From the NCBI GenBank assembly GCA_030613615.1, contig JAUWLR010000009.1, positions 1-41,462 of the forward strand: a DNA stretch of 41,462 nt, in the 5' to 3' direction. Shown piece by piece: positions 33,439 to 41,251 of this stretch. Both the position numbers and the translations under genes were made by a program. Position 1 is the stretch's first letter; each line of letters begins with the position of its first letter. The notes beneath the pieces are model-generated. The model ran no database searches and had not been told where the DNA came from. It was given only the letters and a program-made list of their open reading frames with translations. This DNA is from Candidatus Eiseniibacteriota bacterium. Lineage in GTDB: Bacteria > Joyebacterota > Joyebacteria > Joyebacterales > Joyebacteraceae.

Positions 33439-34494
33439 ATGACGTACGCGGTGATACTGGCGGGAGGCTGGGGCGAGAGGCTCTGGCCGATGAGCACCAG
33501 GGCCAGGCCGAAGCAGCTCCTCAGTCTCACGGGGGAGTCCACTTTGGTGGGCGACACACTGCTGCGCATTGCCACCCTCGTGTCGCTGCCGGACGCACTC
33601 GTGATGACGAGCGGGACCCTTAAAGGTAGGATGGTCGAGGAGCTCGCTCCCATTCCGGCTCACCGGATCATCGGAGAGCCTCAGGCTAAGAACACTGCTC
33701 CGGCCATCGCGCTCGCGGCGAAGCTTCTGGCTGCCGAGGACTCCGACGCCATCATGGTCGTGCTTCCGGCGGACCATGTGATCGGTGACGACGACAGCTT
33801 CCGCGCCGCGATAGAACTGGCTGTGGGCGCCGCGGAGACTAAGAGGGCACTCGTCACGCTCGGCATCCGGCCGACGAGGCCCGAGACGGGGTACGGCTAC
33901 ATCAGAGCCGGAAGCTCCTGCGGCCTTGACGGCGTCTTCGAGGTCGAGTCGTTCGAGGAGAAACCCGACCTTGAACGGGCCGAGGGTTACATCGAGGCCG
34001 GTGGGTACTTCTGGAACAGCGGGATGTTCATCTGGCGCGCTGACGTCTTCCTCGCGGAGCTGGAGAGGCGCCTTCCCGACGTGGCCGCCGCACTCGCGGG
34101 GGTCTCGTGCGGCCCCGGTGACGCCGGTTTCGACGACGAACTCGTCCGCTTCTACGAGTCGGTCGAGGGGGTATCCGTCGACTACGGCATCATGGAGAAG
34201 GCGGACGGAGTTCTCGTGGTCCCGACCGACTTCGGATGGGACGACGTCGGGGCGTGGCCGGCGGTCGCCAGGATATGGCCGGGCGATGACGACGGCAACA
34301 CGGTGCGGGGAGACGCGCTGGTCATGGACTCGAGCGACTGCATTGCGTACTCCGAGAGCGGCACCGTGGCGGTTCTCGGTATGAGCGGCGTGGTCGTCGT
34401 CAGAACGGCCGATGCCACGCTGGTTATTCCAAAGGACCGGGCCGGCGACGTCAGGCGCATCGTTGCGGCCCTCCGGACCAGGAACGGGAAGTAG
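33439..34494 (+). CDS. manC: Mannose-1-phosphate guanylyltransferase (ManC-type, monofunctional)
   Basis: A 351-residue nucleotidyltransferase. ATG 33439 is preferred over the adjacent GTG 33436 because GGAGGG (33429-33434) is better spaced. The activation motif is GGWGERLWPMS (residues 9-19) followed by RPKQ. Further signatures are EPQAKNTAPAIALAA, LPADHVI, the EEKPD motif, YFWNSGMFIW and GWDDVGAW. It joins mannose-1-phosphate and GTP to give GDP-mannose. The C-terminal isomerase domain of bifunctional AlgA enzymes is absent. It closes the operon and supplies the substrate for the AlgD-type enzyme and possibly for mannosyltransferases. Confidence 0.9.
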   Translation: MTYAVILAGGWGERLWPMSTRARPKQLLSLTGESTLVGDTLLRIATLVSLPDALVMTSGTLKGRMVEELAPIPAHRIIGEPQAKNTAPAIALAAKLLAAEDSDAIMVVLPADHVIGDDDSFRAAIELAVGAAETKRALVTLGIRPTRPETGYGYIRAGSSCGLDGVFEVESFEEKPDLERAEGYIEAGGYFWNSGMFIWRADVFLAELERRLPDVAAALAGVSCGPGDAGFDDELVRFYESVEGVSVDYGIMEKADGVLVVPTDFGWDDVGAWPAVARIWPGDDDGNTVRGDALVMDSSDCIAYSESGTVAVLGMSGVVVVRTADATLVIPKDRAGDVRRIVAALRTRNGK

Positions 34495-34691
34495 CGAAAG
34501 CGGGCTTGAGAAGGGCCGGCGTCCGCGTCGTGGGTGAACGGTCCTGAGGTAATCAGGGGACGTGGTGGCCTGACCACGGACTCTCGTTCTGCCAGCGCTT
34601 GTAGCTCCTATGTCACAGGCGGCAGCGGCCACCCAGGCCCGCCGCCACTTCCGCACCGAGGGTGTGGGCTCGGCCATCAAGAGGACGACGA

Positions 34692-35711
34692 ATGCCGCAA
34701 CTGAGGAAAGACCCGGTACTCGGCCGTTGGGTCATCATCGCCACCGAGCGCGGGAAGCGACCGACGGATTTCGTGACCGAACCCGAGGAGAAGAAGAGCG
34801 GCTTCTGTCCGTTCGACGAGGGCAACGAGGACAAGACGCCTCCCGAGGTGCTGGCGTACCGAGCCCCCGGCACCGCTCCGAACACGCCCGGTTGGAAGGT
34901 CCGAGTTGTCCCGAACAAGTTCCCGGCACTGTCCATCGAGGGGGATCTGGACAGGGCAGGCGAGGGTATGTACGACAAGATGAGCGGCGTCGGCGCTCAC
35001 GAGGTCATCATCGAAACACCGGAGCACGACCGGCAGTTCGCCGACCTCCCGGTCGACCACGTCGCTCTCGTCATCAAGGCGATGCAGCGGCGGATGCTCG
35101 ACCTTCAGGGGGACAGCAGGTTCAGGTACATCCAGGTCTTCCGCAACAACGGGAACGCCGCGGGAGCGTCACTTCAGCATCCGCACTCCCAGCTGATCGC
35201 CCTGCCGATCCTCCCGAAGCGCCTGACGGAAGAGCTGGCCGGCAGCAAGAAGTACTACAGCTACAAGGAGAGGTGCGTCTACTGCGATATCGTTGCTCAG
35301 GAGGAATGGACGAAGGCGCGCATCGTCTGCGAGAACGACGGCTTCGTAGCGCTGGCTCCGTTCGCGGCGCGATTCCCGTTTGAGACGTGGATCCTCCCGA
35401 GGGCGCATCACTCGTCCTTCGAGGTGATGGACGACGAGATGCGGCCGCAGCTCGCCGAGGTGCTCAAGGAGACATTGATGCGCGTCAACAGGGCGCTCGG
35501 GAGCCCACCGTACAACTTCATCGTGCACACGGCGCCGACCGGCGAAACGGACCTGAGGTACTACCACTGGCACATCGAGATAATGCCGAAGCTCACGAAG
35601 ATGGCGGGTTTCGAGTGGGGGTCTGGCTTCTACATCAACCCCGTGCCGCCCGAGGAGGCCGCGAGATATCTGCGTGAGGTCGAGGTTTCCAAGGAGGAGA
35701 TCGAGGCTTGA
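34692..35711 (+). CDS. galT: Galactose-1-phosphate uridylyltransferase (GalT)
   Basis: A 339-residue HIT-superfamily enzyme. ATG 34692 follows AAGAGG at about 8 bases. It opens with LRKDPVLGRWVIIATERGKRP and has the nucleotidylation site HPHSQ with H163 and H165, plus RVVPNKFPAL and HWHIEIMP. A C195-x2-C198 pair is present. The N-terminal zinc motif, usually C-P-F-C, reads CPFDEGNE, with the second Cys replaced by Asp. It exchanges UMP between UDP-glucose and galactose-1-phosphate, or in some lineages ADP-sugars. The glycogen synthase gene begins inside its stop codon, so the pair is co-translated. Confidence 0.87.
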   Translation: MPQLRKDPVLGRWVIIATERGKRPTDFVTEPEEKKSGFCPFDEGNEDKTPPEVLAYRAPGTAPNTPGWKVRVVPNKFPALSIEGDLDRAGEGMYDKMSGVGAHEVIIETPEHDRQFADLPVDHVALVIKAMQRRMLDLQGDSRFRYIQVFRNNGNAAGASLQHPHSQLIALPILPKRLTEELAGSKKYYSYKERCVYCDIVAQEEWTKARIVCENDGFVALAPFAARFPFETWILPRAHHSSFEVMDDEMRPQLAEVLKETLMRVNRALGSPPYNFIVHTAPTGETDLRYYHWHIEIMPKLTKMAGFEWGSGFYINPVPPEEAARYLREVEVSKEEIEA

Positions 35712-37198
35712 GGATACTGATGGCAGCCGCGGAGGTCGCGCCCTTTGCGAGGGTCGGCGGCCTCTCTGACGTTGTGGGAGCGCTCTCGAAGGCGTCGGCC
35801 GAACTCGGGCACGAAGTGTCCGTTTTCCTGCCGAAGTACAGATCCGTCGATGCCAGGTCCTACGGCTTCACCAGGCTCCGCGATCCGGGCGCGCTGGCCG
35901 TTCCGATGGGGGAAAGGGATGAAACGGTCGAGGTCTGGCGCGGTCTGATGCCCGGTTGCGATGAGGTGACCGTCTATCTCATCGGGCACGACGGTTGCTT
36001 CGGTCGGGAGGGTATCTACGTCGACCCCGGGACCAGACAAGGGTACCCGGATGAGGTCGAGCGATATGCTCTGTTCAGCCGCGCGGTTCTGGAGGCGGCG
36101 GTGGCACTGAGACTCAAGCCCGACGTGCTGCATCTGAACGACCACCACACTGCCATGGCGGCGGTCTACCTGCGCGAGTTCTACGGCGGCGCTCCCGGGA
36201 TCGGAAGCGCCGGCGTCATCTTCAGTATTCACAATCTGGGCTATCTGGGGCAGTTTGAACCAGAGCTCCTGCCGGCGCTCGGGATCTCGGAGGACCTATG
36301 TGTTCCCGGCAGCCCCTTCGAGTACAACGGCACTGTCAGCACGCTCAAGTTGGGGATCGAGTTCGCCGACTACGTCAACACGGTAAGCGAGCGTTACGCG
36401 GAGGAGATCTCCAGCCTGCCGGAATTCGGGCTGGGCCTCGAGGGAGTGCTCGCCGAGAAGCGGGACAGCGGGAGGCTCCTGGGGATACTGAACGGCGTCG
36501 ACTACTCCGTCTGGGACCCGTCCGTGGACACGCTGATACCGGCGCGCTACTCGCCCGGGGACATGGCCGGCAAGGGTGTCTGCAAGAGGGAGCTGCTCGA
36601 GCGCTCCGGCCTGTCGGGTGACCCGGCTGTTCCCGTCATAGGAATGGTGTCCAGACTGGCGGACCAGAAGGGGTTCGATCTCATCAAGGAGAAGGCGGAC
36701 GCAATCCTGAGGACGGGCGCCACTCTCGTGGTCCTGGGAACGGGGCAGGAGGAGTACCACGAGTTCCTGTCCGGGCTCGCTGATGAGCATCCCGAGCGGG
36801 TCGCCGCGCACCTGACGTTCAACAATGAGCTGGCTCACCTCATCGAGGCGGGGTCGGACATGTTCCTGATGCCCTCGCGCTACGAGCCCTGCGGACTGAA
36901 CCAGATGTACAGCCTGCGTTACGGGACCGTCCCGATCGTCCGGGCTACCGGGGGGCTTGCGGACACGGTTCTGGATTTCGACCCGTCGATGGGAACGGGA
37001 ACCGGCTTCGTCTTCGAGGAGTACGAGGCGGCAGCGATGCTCGAGGCCATCGATCGGGCGGTCGCGGCGTACCGTGACCGCGAGGCCTGGAAGGGCTTGG
37101 TGAGCCGCGGGATGGCGCTCGACTACAGCTGGGGGGCGTCGGCGGGCAAGTACGTTGAGCTCTACGGGCGGGCCGCTGAGATCGCTCAGCAGGGATAG
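35708..37198 (+). CDS. glgA: Glycogen synthase (GlgA, GT5)
   Basis: A 496-residue enzyme from TTG 35708, which overlaps the galT stop and has AAGGAGGAGA upstream. The N-terminus is ILMAAAEVAPFARVGGLSDV; the Lys that contacts ADP-glucose in E. coli (K15) is Arg15 here. Later motifs are HLNDHHTAMAAVYL, SIHNLGYLGQF, GILNGVDYSVWDP, SRLADQKGFDL and PSRYEPCGLNQMYSLRYGT, all typical of GT5. It elongates alpha-1,4-glucan from ADP- or UDP-glucose in the cytoplasm. Pairing with galT links it to nucleotide-sugar supply rather than to the exopolysaccharide itself. Confidence 0.9.
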   Translation: MRILMAAAEVAPFARVGGLSDVVGALSKASAELGHEVSVFLPKYRSVDARSYGFTRLRDPGALAVPMGERDETVEVWRGLMPGCDEVTVYLIGHDGCFGREGIYVDPGTRQGYPDEVERYALFSRAVLEAAVALRLKPDVLHLNDHHTAMAAVYLREFYGGAPGIGSAGVIFSIHNLGYLGQFEPELLPALGISEDLCVPGSPFEYNGTVSTLKLGIEFADYVNTVSERYAEEISSLPEFGLGLEGVLAEKRDSGRLLGILNGVDYSVWDPSVDTLIPARYSPGDMAGKGVCKRELLERSGLSGDPAVPVIGMVSRLADQKGFDLIKEKADAILRTGATLVVLGTGQEEYHEFLSGLADEHPERVAAHLTFNNELAHLIEAGSDMFLMPSRYEPCGLNQMYSLRYGTVPIVRATGGLADTVLDFDPSMGTGTGFVFEEYEAAAMLEAIDRAVAAYRDREAWKGLVSRGMALDYSWGASAGKYVELYGRAAEIAQQG

Positions 37199-37211
37199 GT
37201 CACTTCCCAGG

Positions 37212-37260
37212 GCTCCGGGGAGCGGCACGCCGCCTGCCCCCGCCAGGCAGGCCCCGGAGC
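37212..37260 (+). terminator. Nested GC-rich hairpin after glgA
   Basis: Outer arms GCTCCGGGG (37212-37220) and CCCCGGAGC (37252-37260) pair over 9 bases. Inside, GCCTGCC (37232-37238) and GGCAGGC (37246-37252) form a second stem. A short pyrimidine stretch with TTT lies 8 bases downstream. It probably ends or protects the galT-glgA message. Confidence 0.45.
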
Positions 37261-37394
37261 ATCCGTGCTTTCCCCTCGAGGGAGGAAGGCAGGCGAGCGG
37301 AGAGGTAACGCTGCATCCGAACGATGCGGTGCGGCCGGTCGCTCGCTGGCGCGCCAAGGGAACAAGCTGGGGTCTCGACGAAGGGGGAGCGGGC

Positions 37395-38297
37395 ATGGTC
37401 CGATACGTCCTTGCGGCGGCCGTGTTGAAGGCCTTCTCAATCAACGGCCACACGAGAAGGCTGTACAGGGCATTGGGGAACCGATTCGGGCAGAGGCGGA
37501 GGCGGCGCGCAGGCATCGACTGCTATGTCGAACGGGCGAGGTTTCTTGACGAGCTCTGTGTCAGGCACGGTGCAATCCGTGACGGTGGACGTGTCCTCGA
37601 GATCGGAACGGGATGGGTTCACTGGTACTCGCTCTACTTGCGTGTGTTCCATCGCGTGACGATGACGATGGTCGATGTCTGGGACAACCGGCAGCTGGCC
37701 GCAATGAAAGCGATGTTCGCGGACCTCAAGGAGCATCCTGCCGCGGGGTTCGACCAGGACGGCGAGGCTGCTGCGATCGTTGAGAGCATCTCATCGGTCG
37801 GCAGCTTCGAAGAGTTGTACGACGTGCTTGACCTGGATTACGTTATCGACGGTTCGGGGACTCTCCGTGACCTGGCTTCTGAGTCGTTTGACACGGTGTT
37901 CAGTTTCCACGTCCTCGAGCACGTCCGGGAACAGGACACCGACGAGATGATCGCGAACATGCACAGGATCCTCAGGCCCGGTGGATGTTTGATCCACCAG
38001 ATAGGGATTGACGATCATCTTTCTCACTACGACAGGGCGAGGGAATCGCCCAAGAGCTACCTCCGGTACTCCGATGGAGTCTGGAGAACGTTCTTCCAGA
38101 ATGACGTGCAGTACTTCAACAGGCTGCAGATGTCGGATTGGCTGAGGGCCTTTCGTGCGCACGGGTTCGAACTTGTCGAGCATCGAGCTGGATCGTGTAG
38201 CATCGATTCGCTTCGAATCGCCCGGAAGTACGACGGCTACAGCAAGGAGGATCTTGCCTGCACGACACTGACGATCGTGTGCAGGAAGGTCGCGTGA
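37395..38297 (+). CDS. Class I SAM-dependent methyltransferase
   Basis: A 300-residue protein from ATG 37395 with GGGGGAGC upstream. Motif I is VLEIGTGWVHW (E69-IGTG), motif II includes TMVDVWDNRQL, and the post-I region is FDTVFSFHVLEHV, followed by RILRPGGCLIHQI. This is a Methyltransf_11-type fold. The basic N-terminus (RALGNRFGQRRRR) is common in methyltransferases of surface-polysaccharide clusters. It may methylate a sugar or lipid intermediate; the substrate is unknown. It stands alone between the nested hairpin and the tRNA promoter. Confidence 0.8.
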   Translation: MVRYVLAAAVLKAFSINGHTRRLYRALGNRFGQRRRRRAGIDCYVERARFLDELCVRHGAIRDGGRVLEIGTGWVHWYSLYLRVFHRVTMTMVDVWDNRQLAAMKAMFADLKEHPAAGFDQDGEAAAIVESISSVGSFEELYDVLDLDYVIDGSGTLRDLASESFDTVFSFHVLEHVREQDTDEMIANMHRILRPGGCLIHQIGIDDHLSHYDRARESPKSYLRYSDGVWRTFFQNDVQYFNRLQMSDWLRAFRAHGFELVEHRAGSCSIDSLRIARKYDGYSKEDLACTTLTIVCRKVA

Positions 38298-38341
38298 GCC
38301 GGTAGCCAACAGGGAGTCACCCGTGGCCTCGCCATTCCGCC

Positions 38342-38370
38342 TTGACACCCCCGGAATGGAGGGCTATACT
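38342..38370 (+). promoter_or_regulatory. Consensus sigma-70 promoter of the tRNA operon
   Basis: TTGACA (38342-38347), a 17-bp spacer and TATACT (38365-38370) match the consensus at 11 of 12 positions. The start would be near 38377, 14 bases before the first tRNA. Confidence 0.85.
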
Positions 38371-38390
38371 CACGATTCGCGGGAACTCAC

Positions 38391-38465
38391 GCGGGAATAG
38401 CTCAGTGGTAGAGCGCCACCTTGCCAAGGTGGATGTCGCGGGTTCGAGCCCCGTTTCCCGCTCCA
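38391..38465 (+). tRNA. tRNA-Gly (anticodon GCC)
   Basis: The acceptor stem is GCGGGAA/TTCCCGC with discriminator T and encoded CCA. The D arm is GCTC/GAGC, the anticodon stem CCACC/GGTGG with loop TTGCCAA, and the T arm contains GGTTCGAGCC. It is the first of three tRNA genes. Confidence 0.96.
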
Positions 38466-38477
38466 GAACGCGACTGG

Positions 38478-38502
38478 CAGGGGCGGTTTGCACACGCCCC
38501 TG
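38478..38502 (+). repeat. Hairpin between tRNA-Gly and tRNA-Cys
   Basis: CAGGGGCG (38478-38485) and CGCCCCTG (38495-38502) pair perfectly around a 9-base loop. It sits in the 48-bp spacer and is probably a processing or stability element. Confidence 0.55.
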
Positions 38503-38513
38503 TCGTTGTCACA

Positions 38514-38587
38514 GGCGGCGTAGCCAAGTGGTAAGGCAGAGGACTGCAAATCCTTGAGCACCGGTTCGAATCCGGTCGCCGCCTCCA
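38514..38587 (+). tRNA. tRNA-Cys (anticodon GCA)
   Basis: The acceptor stem is GGCGGCG/CGCCGCC with discriminator T and encoded CCA. The anticodon loop CTGCAAA gives GCA. The D arm carries AAGTGGTAA and the T arm GGTTCGAATCC. Confidence 0.95.
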
Positions 38588-38595
38588 GTGATTAC

Positions 38596-38663
38596 GCCGG
38601 TGGTCTGGTTTCTGCAGGACGGGAGGTTGCCCCGTCCAGGCGCCGGCCACCGGCTCAGTTTTT
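38596..38663 (+). terminator. Terminator-like structure before tRNA-Leu
   Basis: GCCGGTGG (38596-38603) and CCACCGGC (38647-38654) form an 8-bp outer stem; GGACGGG (38617-38623) and CCCGTCC (38631-38637) form an inner hairpin. TCAG then TTTTT (38659-38663) follows, ending exactly where tRNA-Leu begins. It could attenuate transcription into the third tRNA. Confidence 0.5.
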
Positions 38664-38754
38664 GCCGGGGTGGCGAAACTGGTAGACGCATCGGACTTAA
38701 AATCCGTTGAGGCTTTCTAGCCTCGTGCCGGTTCGATTCCGGCCCCCGGCACCA
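38664..38754 (+). tRNA. tRNA-Leu (anticodon TAA)
   Basis: A class II tRNA with acceptor stem GCCGGGG/CCCCGGC, discriminator A and encoded CCA. The anticodon loop CTTAAAA gives UAA. The long variable arm forms GAGGC/GCCTC around TTTCTA. The T arm contains GGTTCGATTCC. Confidence 0.95.
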
Positions 38755-38825
38755 TCCAGGCCACGGACACGCGCGCCCGATCCCGCCGATCGCTCCAGGC
38801 GGGCTGGGCGGCGTCCTCACTCCGT

Positions 38826-38987
38826 ATGTTGCTATGTTGCATCCTGACTCCGCACCCAGTCAGTTCGAGGCTGATTGCATCTTGAGCGGCGCTCGCGAGC
38901 GCGCCAGGGGCTGATGTTGCGCATGCCCAATGGCATAGATGTTGCACTGTGGCATGTATTATGAAACCGCTGAATGTTCATGCAACA
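38826..38987 (+). promoter_or_regulatory. Cluster of TGTTGC motifs upstream of the GH-like gene
   Basis: ATGTTGC occurs at 38826-38832, 38834-38840, 38914-38920 and 38939-38945, and its inverse TGCAACA at 38981-38987. The first two are 8 bp apart. A perfect 14-bp palindrome GCGCTCGCGAGCGC lies at 38889-38902. A possible -10 TATTAT at 38957-38962 has no good -35, which fits activator-dependent transcription. The region is less GC-rich than its surroundings. Confidence 0.5.
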
Positions 38988-39017
38988 GGGTCTTGAGGCC
39001 CGGGGAGACGTCGGCGT

Positions 39018-41213
39018 ATGGCGGTCACGGTGGCAGCAACGAGAGAGACCGGGGCAGGGTGCCGGCTGGTGCTGGTGGTATCGGCGGTCGCCCTGGCCGC
39101 TGCCCTTCTTGTCGGTGCGGCGTACGACGCCGGCGCCGCTGATTCGTACCCGCGGCTCGCGAACATCTACTTCGGCTCGCTTGCTGAGACGGACCTCGAA
39201 ATGCTCTCACGGTGGGACCTCCTGGTGCTGTCGAAGCGTGCCGAGGACATCCATCAGGCTGAGCTCGCCGAGCTGCGGGCGCTCAATCCGGACGCCCGGC
39301 TGATCGCACACTTCCCCGTCGCCTACGGGTGTGGTTACACTCAGCCACCGATCAACGGGGACCTCTCTGCTGCGCTCGACGCGAACAACTGGTGGATGCT
39401 CGATACCGAGGGTGAGCGGGTGCAGATGAACGGCAACAGTTTCATGCTGAACATGAGTTTCGATTGCCCGACCAACGCGCAGGGCCAGAGGTTGTGTGAC
39501 TGGCTGCCCGAGTACATCGCCGAGCGGGTCTACAGCGGTGGAAGGTGGGACGGTCTGTTCCTGGACTACTGCGTCGACAGAATTGCGTGGTGGGACGGGT
39601 ACCTCGAGCATCCCATAGACCACGACCTTGACGGCCTTGCGGCCGACGCCGCGGTGCTCAACGAGAGCTGGCGTCTCGGAATGCGCGAGTGCGTGTCGAA
39701 GCTCCGCGACCTCGTCGGGGACGATTTCCTCCTTGTTGCCAACGGGAACAACACACTGTACGACGTGTGCGATGGCGACACGCGGGAGGACTTCCCGAAG
39801 ATGCACGGCGGCTGGTACGAGAACATGATGGACGAGGAGCACGGGTACCTGGCCTTCGAGGCGCTCTACAGGAAGCCGACGACTAATATCATCAACTACA
39901 TATGGGATGGTGAAGTGACGCCCGACGGGCCGGTGAGGTACGGAGAGTTCGACAGAGAGTTCCTGCTCGGGCTTACCAGCACGCTCGTCTTCGGCAGCGG
40001 TTACTTCTCCTGCGACGCGTTCGAGCACAGCGAGCTGTGGTGGCTCGAGTACTACGACATCGATTTGGGACAGCCATTGGGGCGTGCCGAGGACGTGGAC
40101 GTGTATGAGGACGGCGTGCCGCCGGGGATCGATCTCATGGAACTCATCAAGATGCGGCGCTTTGATAACGGCATCGCCGTCATCAACCCATGTCTGTGGA
40201 CCATGAACGTCGCGCTCGGGGGCGCTTACTACGACATCCACTCGTGGAACGGGCAGTTTTATGAGTTCGGCGGCGTGAGAAAGACCCTCGAGGTCAAGTG
40301 GCAGAGCGGCGCGGTGCTGATCGGCACGGGCGTCGTTCCGCAGCACAAGACGGACTCCGCCAATGCGGTGGCCATCGGGGACGACGTCGTCCTGACGTGG
40401 GACGCCATCGACGGCGCCAGCTCCTACAGCATCTACCGTGCGAAGATGGACAGCGCCGGGAGCCCTCAGGAGAAAGCGCTTGTCACGGTCGCCGACGAGC
40501 TGTTCTACACCGACGAGGACCTTGTGGGCGCGACTAACTACCGCTACTACATCGCGCCCATCGACGCACTGAAGTGTGAGGGCCGGCTGTCACGTGCTAT
40601 AGAAGTGTCGACAGAACCGGGGAGCGACCTGTCCATAGCGCTCATCATCGATGAGCTTAACGGGCCGCCGGTCCTCCGCTGGAATCCCCCGGTCAACTCC
40701 ATTCTGCCGTTCGTGAGCTACGAGCTCTGGCGGAGGGAGGAGGGCGGCGACAGGACGAGGCTTTCGGACGAGCCACTGACGTCGAGCGTGACGGCCTACA
40801 TGGACGCCTCCGCCGAACCCGGACGGAGCTACGTCTACGAGATCGTGTGCAGAAGCGGGGGCGTAGAGGAGACGCTCGCCTCCGTGCGCACGACCTCGCC
40901 CGGGGTCGAGGAGAGCTCCCGCACCGCGTTCGCCGGCGTGTGGCCGCAGCCCATGACGCGGCAGGCTTCCGTGGCCTTCACGCTGGCCGACGACGATGCT
41001 CAGGCAGACGCGCGTCCGACGCAGCTCAGCGTCTACGACGTGGCCGGCAGGCTCGTGCGGCGTCTGGTGGAGAGTCCGCTTCCGCCCGGGCGGCATGTCC
41101 GGCAGTGGGATCTGACGAACGACGCGGGCGCGGCGGTCGCCTCCGGTTGCTACTTCTTCGTACTCGAACGCGGCCGGGAGCGGGTGATCTCCAAAGCGCT
41201 CGTGCTGAGATAG
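39018..41213 (+). CDS. Exported glycoside-hydrolase-like protein with FN3 and FlgD-like domains
   Basis: A 731-residue protein from ATG 39018 with GGGGAG about 11 bases upstream. A signal peptide (LVLVVSAVALAAALLVGAA) is cleaved probably before ADSYPR. Residues about 47-430 resemble a TIM-barrel putative glycoside hydrolase of the GHL15/DUF4015-like kind, with WDLLVLSKRAED, LIAHFPVAYG and GLFLDYCVDR holding D183 as a likely catalytic acid. Two fibronectin type III-like domains follow (about 441-533 and 541-633). The C-terminus (642-731) has WPQPM, LSVYDVAGRLVRRL and ASGCYFFVLERG, a FlgD-like/T9SS-type sorting or anchoring domain. It is secreted and may trim a surface or environmental polysaccharide. 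Family name is uncertain. Confidence 0.75.
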   Translation: MAVTVAATRETGAGCRLVLVVSAVALAAALLVGAAYDAGAADSYPRLANIYFGSLAETDLEMLSRWDLLVLSKRAEDIHQAELAELRALNPDARLIAHFPVAYGCGYTQPPINGDLSAALDANNWWMLDTEGERVQMNGNSFMLNMSFDCPTNAQGQRLCDWLPEYIAERVYSGGRWDGLFLDYCVDRIAWWDGYLEHPIDHDLDGLAADAAVLNESWRLGMRECVSKLRDLVGDDFLLVANGNNTLYDVCDGDTREDFPKMHGGWYENMMDEEHGYLAFEALYRKPTTNIINYIWDGEVTPDGPVRYGEFDREFLLGLTSTLVFGSGYFSCDAFEHSELWWLEYYDIDLGQPLGRAEDVDVYEDGVPPGIDLMELIKMRRFDNGIAVINPCLWTMNVALGGAYYDIHSWNGQFYEFGGVRKTLEVKWQSGAVLIGTGVVPQHKTDSANAVAIGDDVVLTWDAIDGASSYSIYRAKMDSAGSPQEKALVTVADELFYTDEDLVGATNYRYYIAPIDALKCEGRLSRAIEVSTEPGSDLSIALIIDELNGPPVLRWNPPVNSILPFVSYELWRREEGGDRTRLSDEPLTSSVTAYMDASAEPGRSYVYEIVCRSGGVEETLASVRTTSPGVEESSRTAFAGVWPQPMTRQASVAFTLADDDAQADARPTQLSVYDVAGRLVRRLVESPLPPGRHVRQWDLTNDAGAAVASGCYFFVLERGRERVISKALVLR

Positions 41214-41251
41214 CGGCCGACACGTCCTTACGATACCGACCCAGCACTCTC

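Noticed and set aside
32317-34680. Minus-strand open frame of 787 codons, and others at 26623-28326 and 1133-2296
   Set aside because: They lie opposite confidently identified genes (GT4, prenyl synthase, manC, algD, exporter), have low-complexity Arg/Val/Asp-rich translations with no family motifs, and are expected shadows of GC-rich third-codon positions.
38664-39017. tRNA-Leu as an integration site for a genomic island carrying the GH-like gene
   Set aside because: No repeat of the tRNA 3' end, integrase or phage-like gene is visible downstream within the window.
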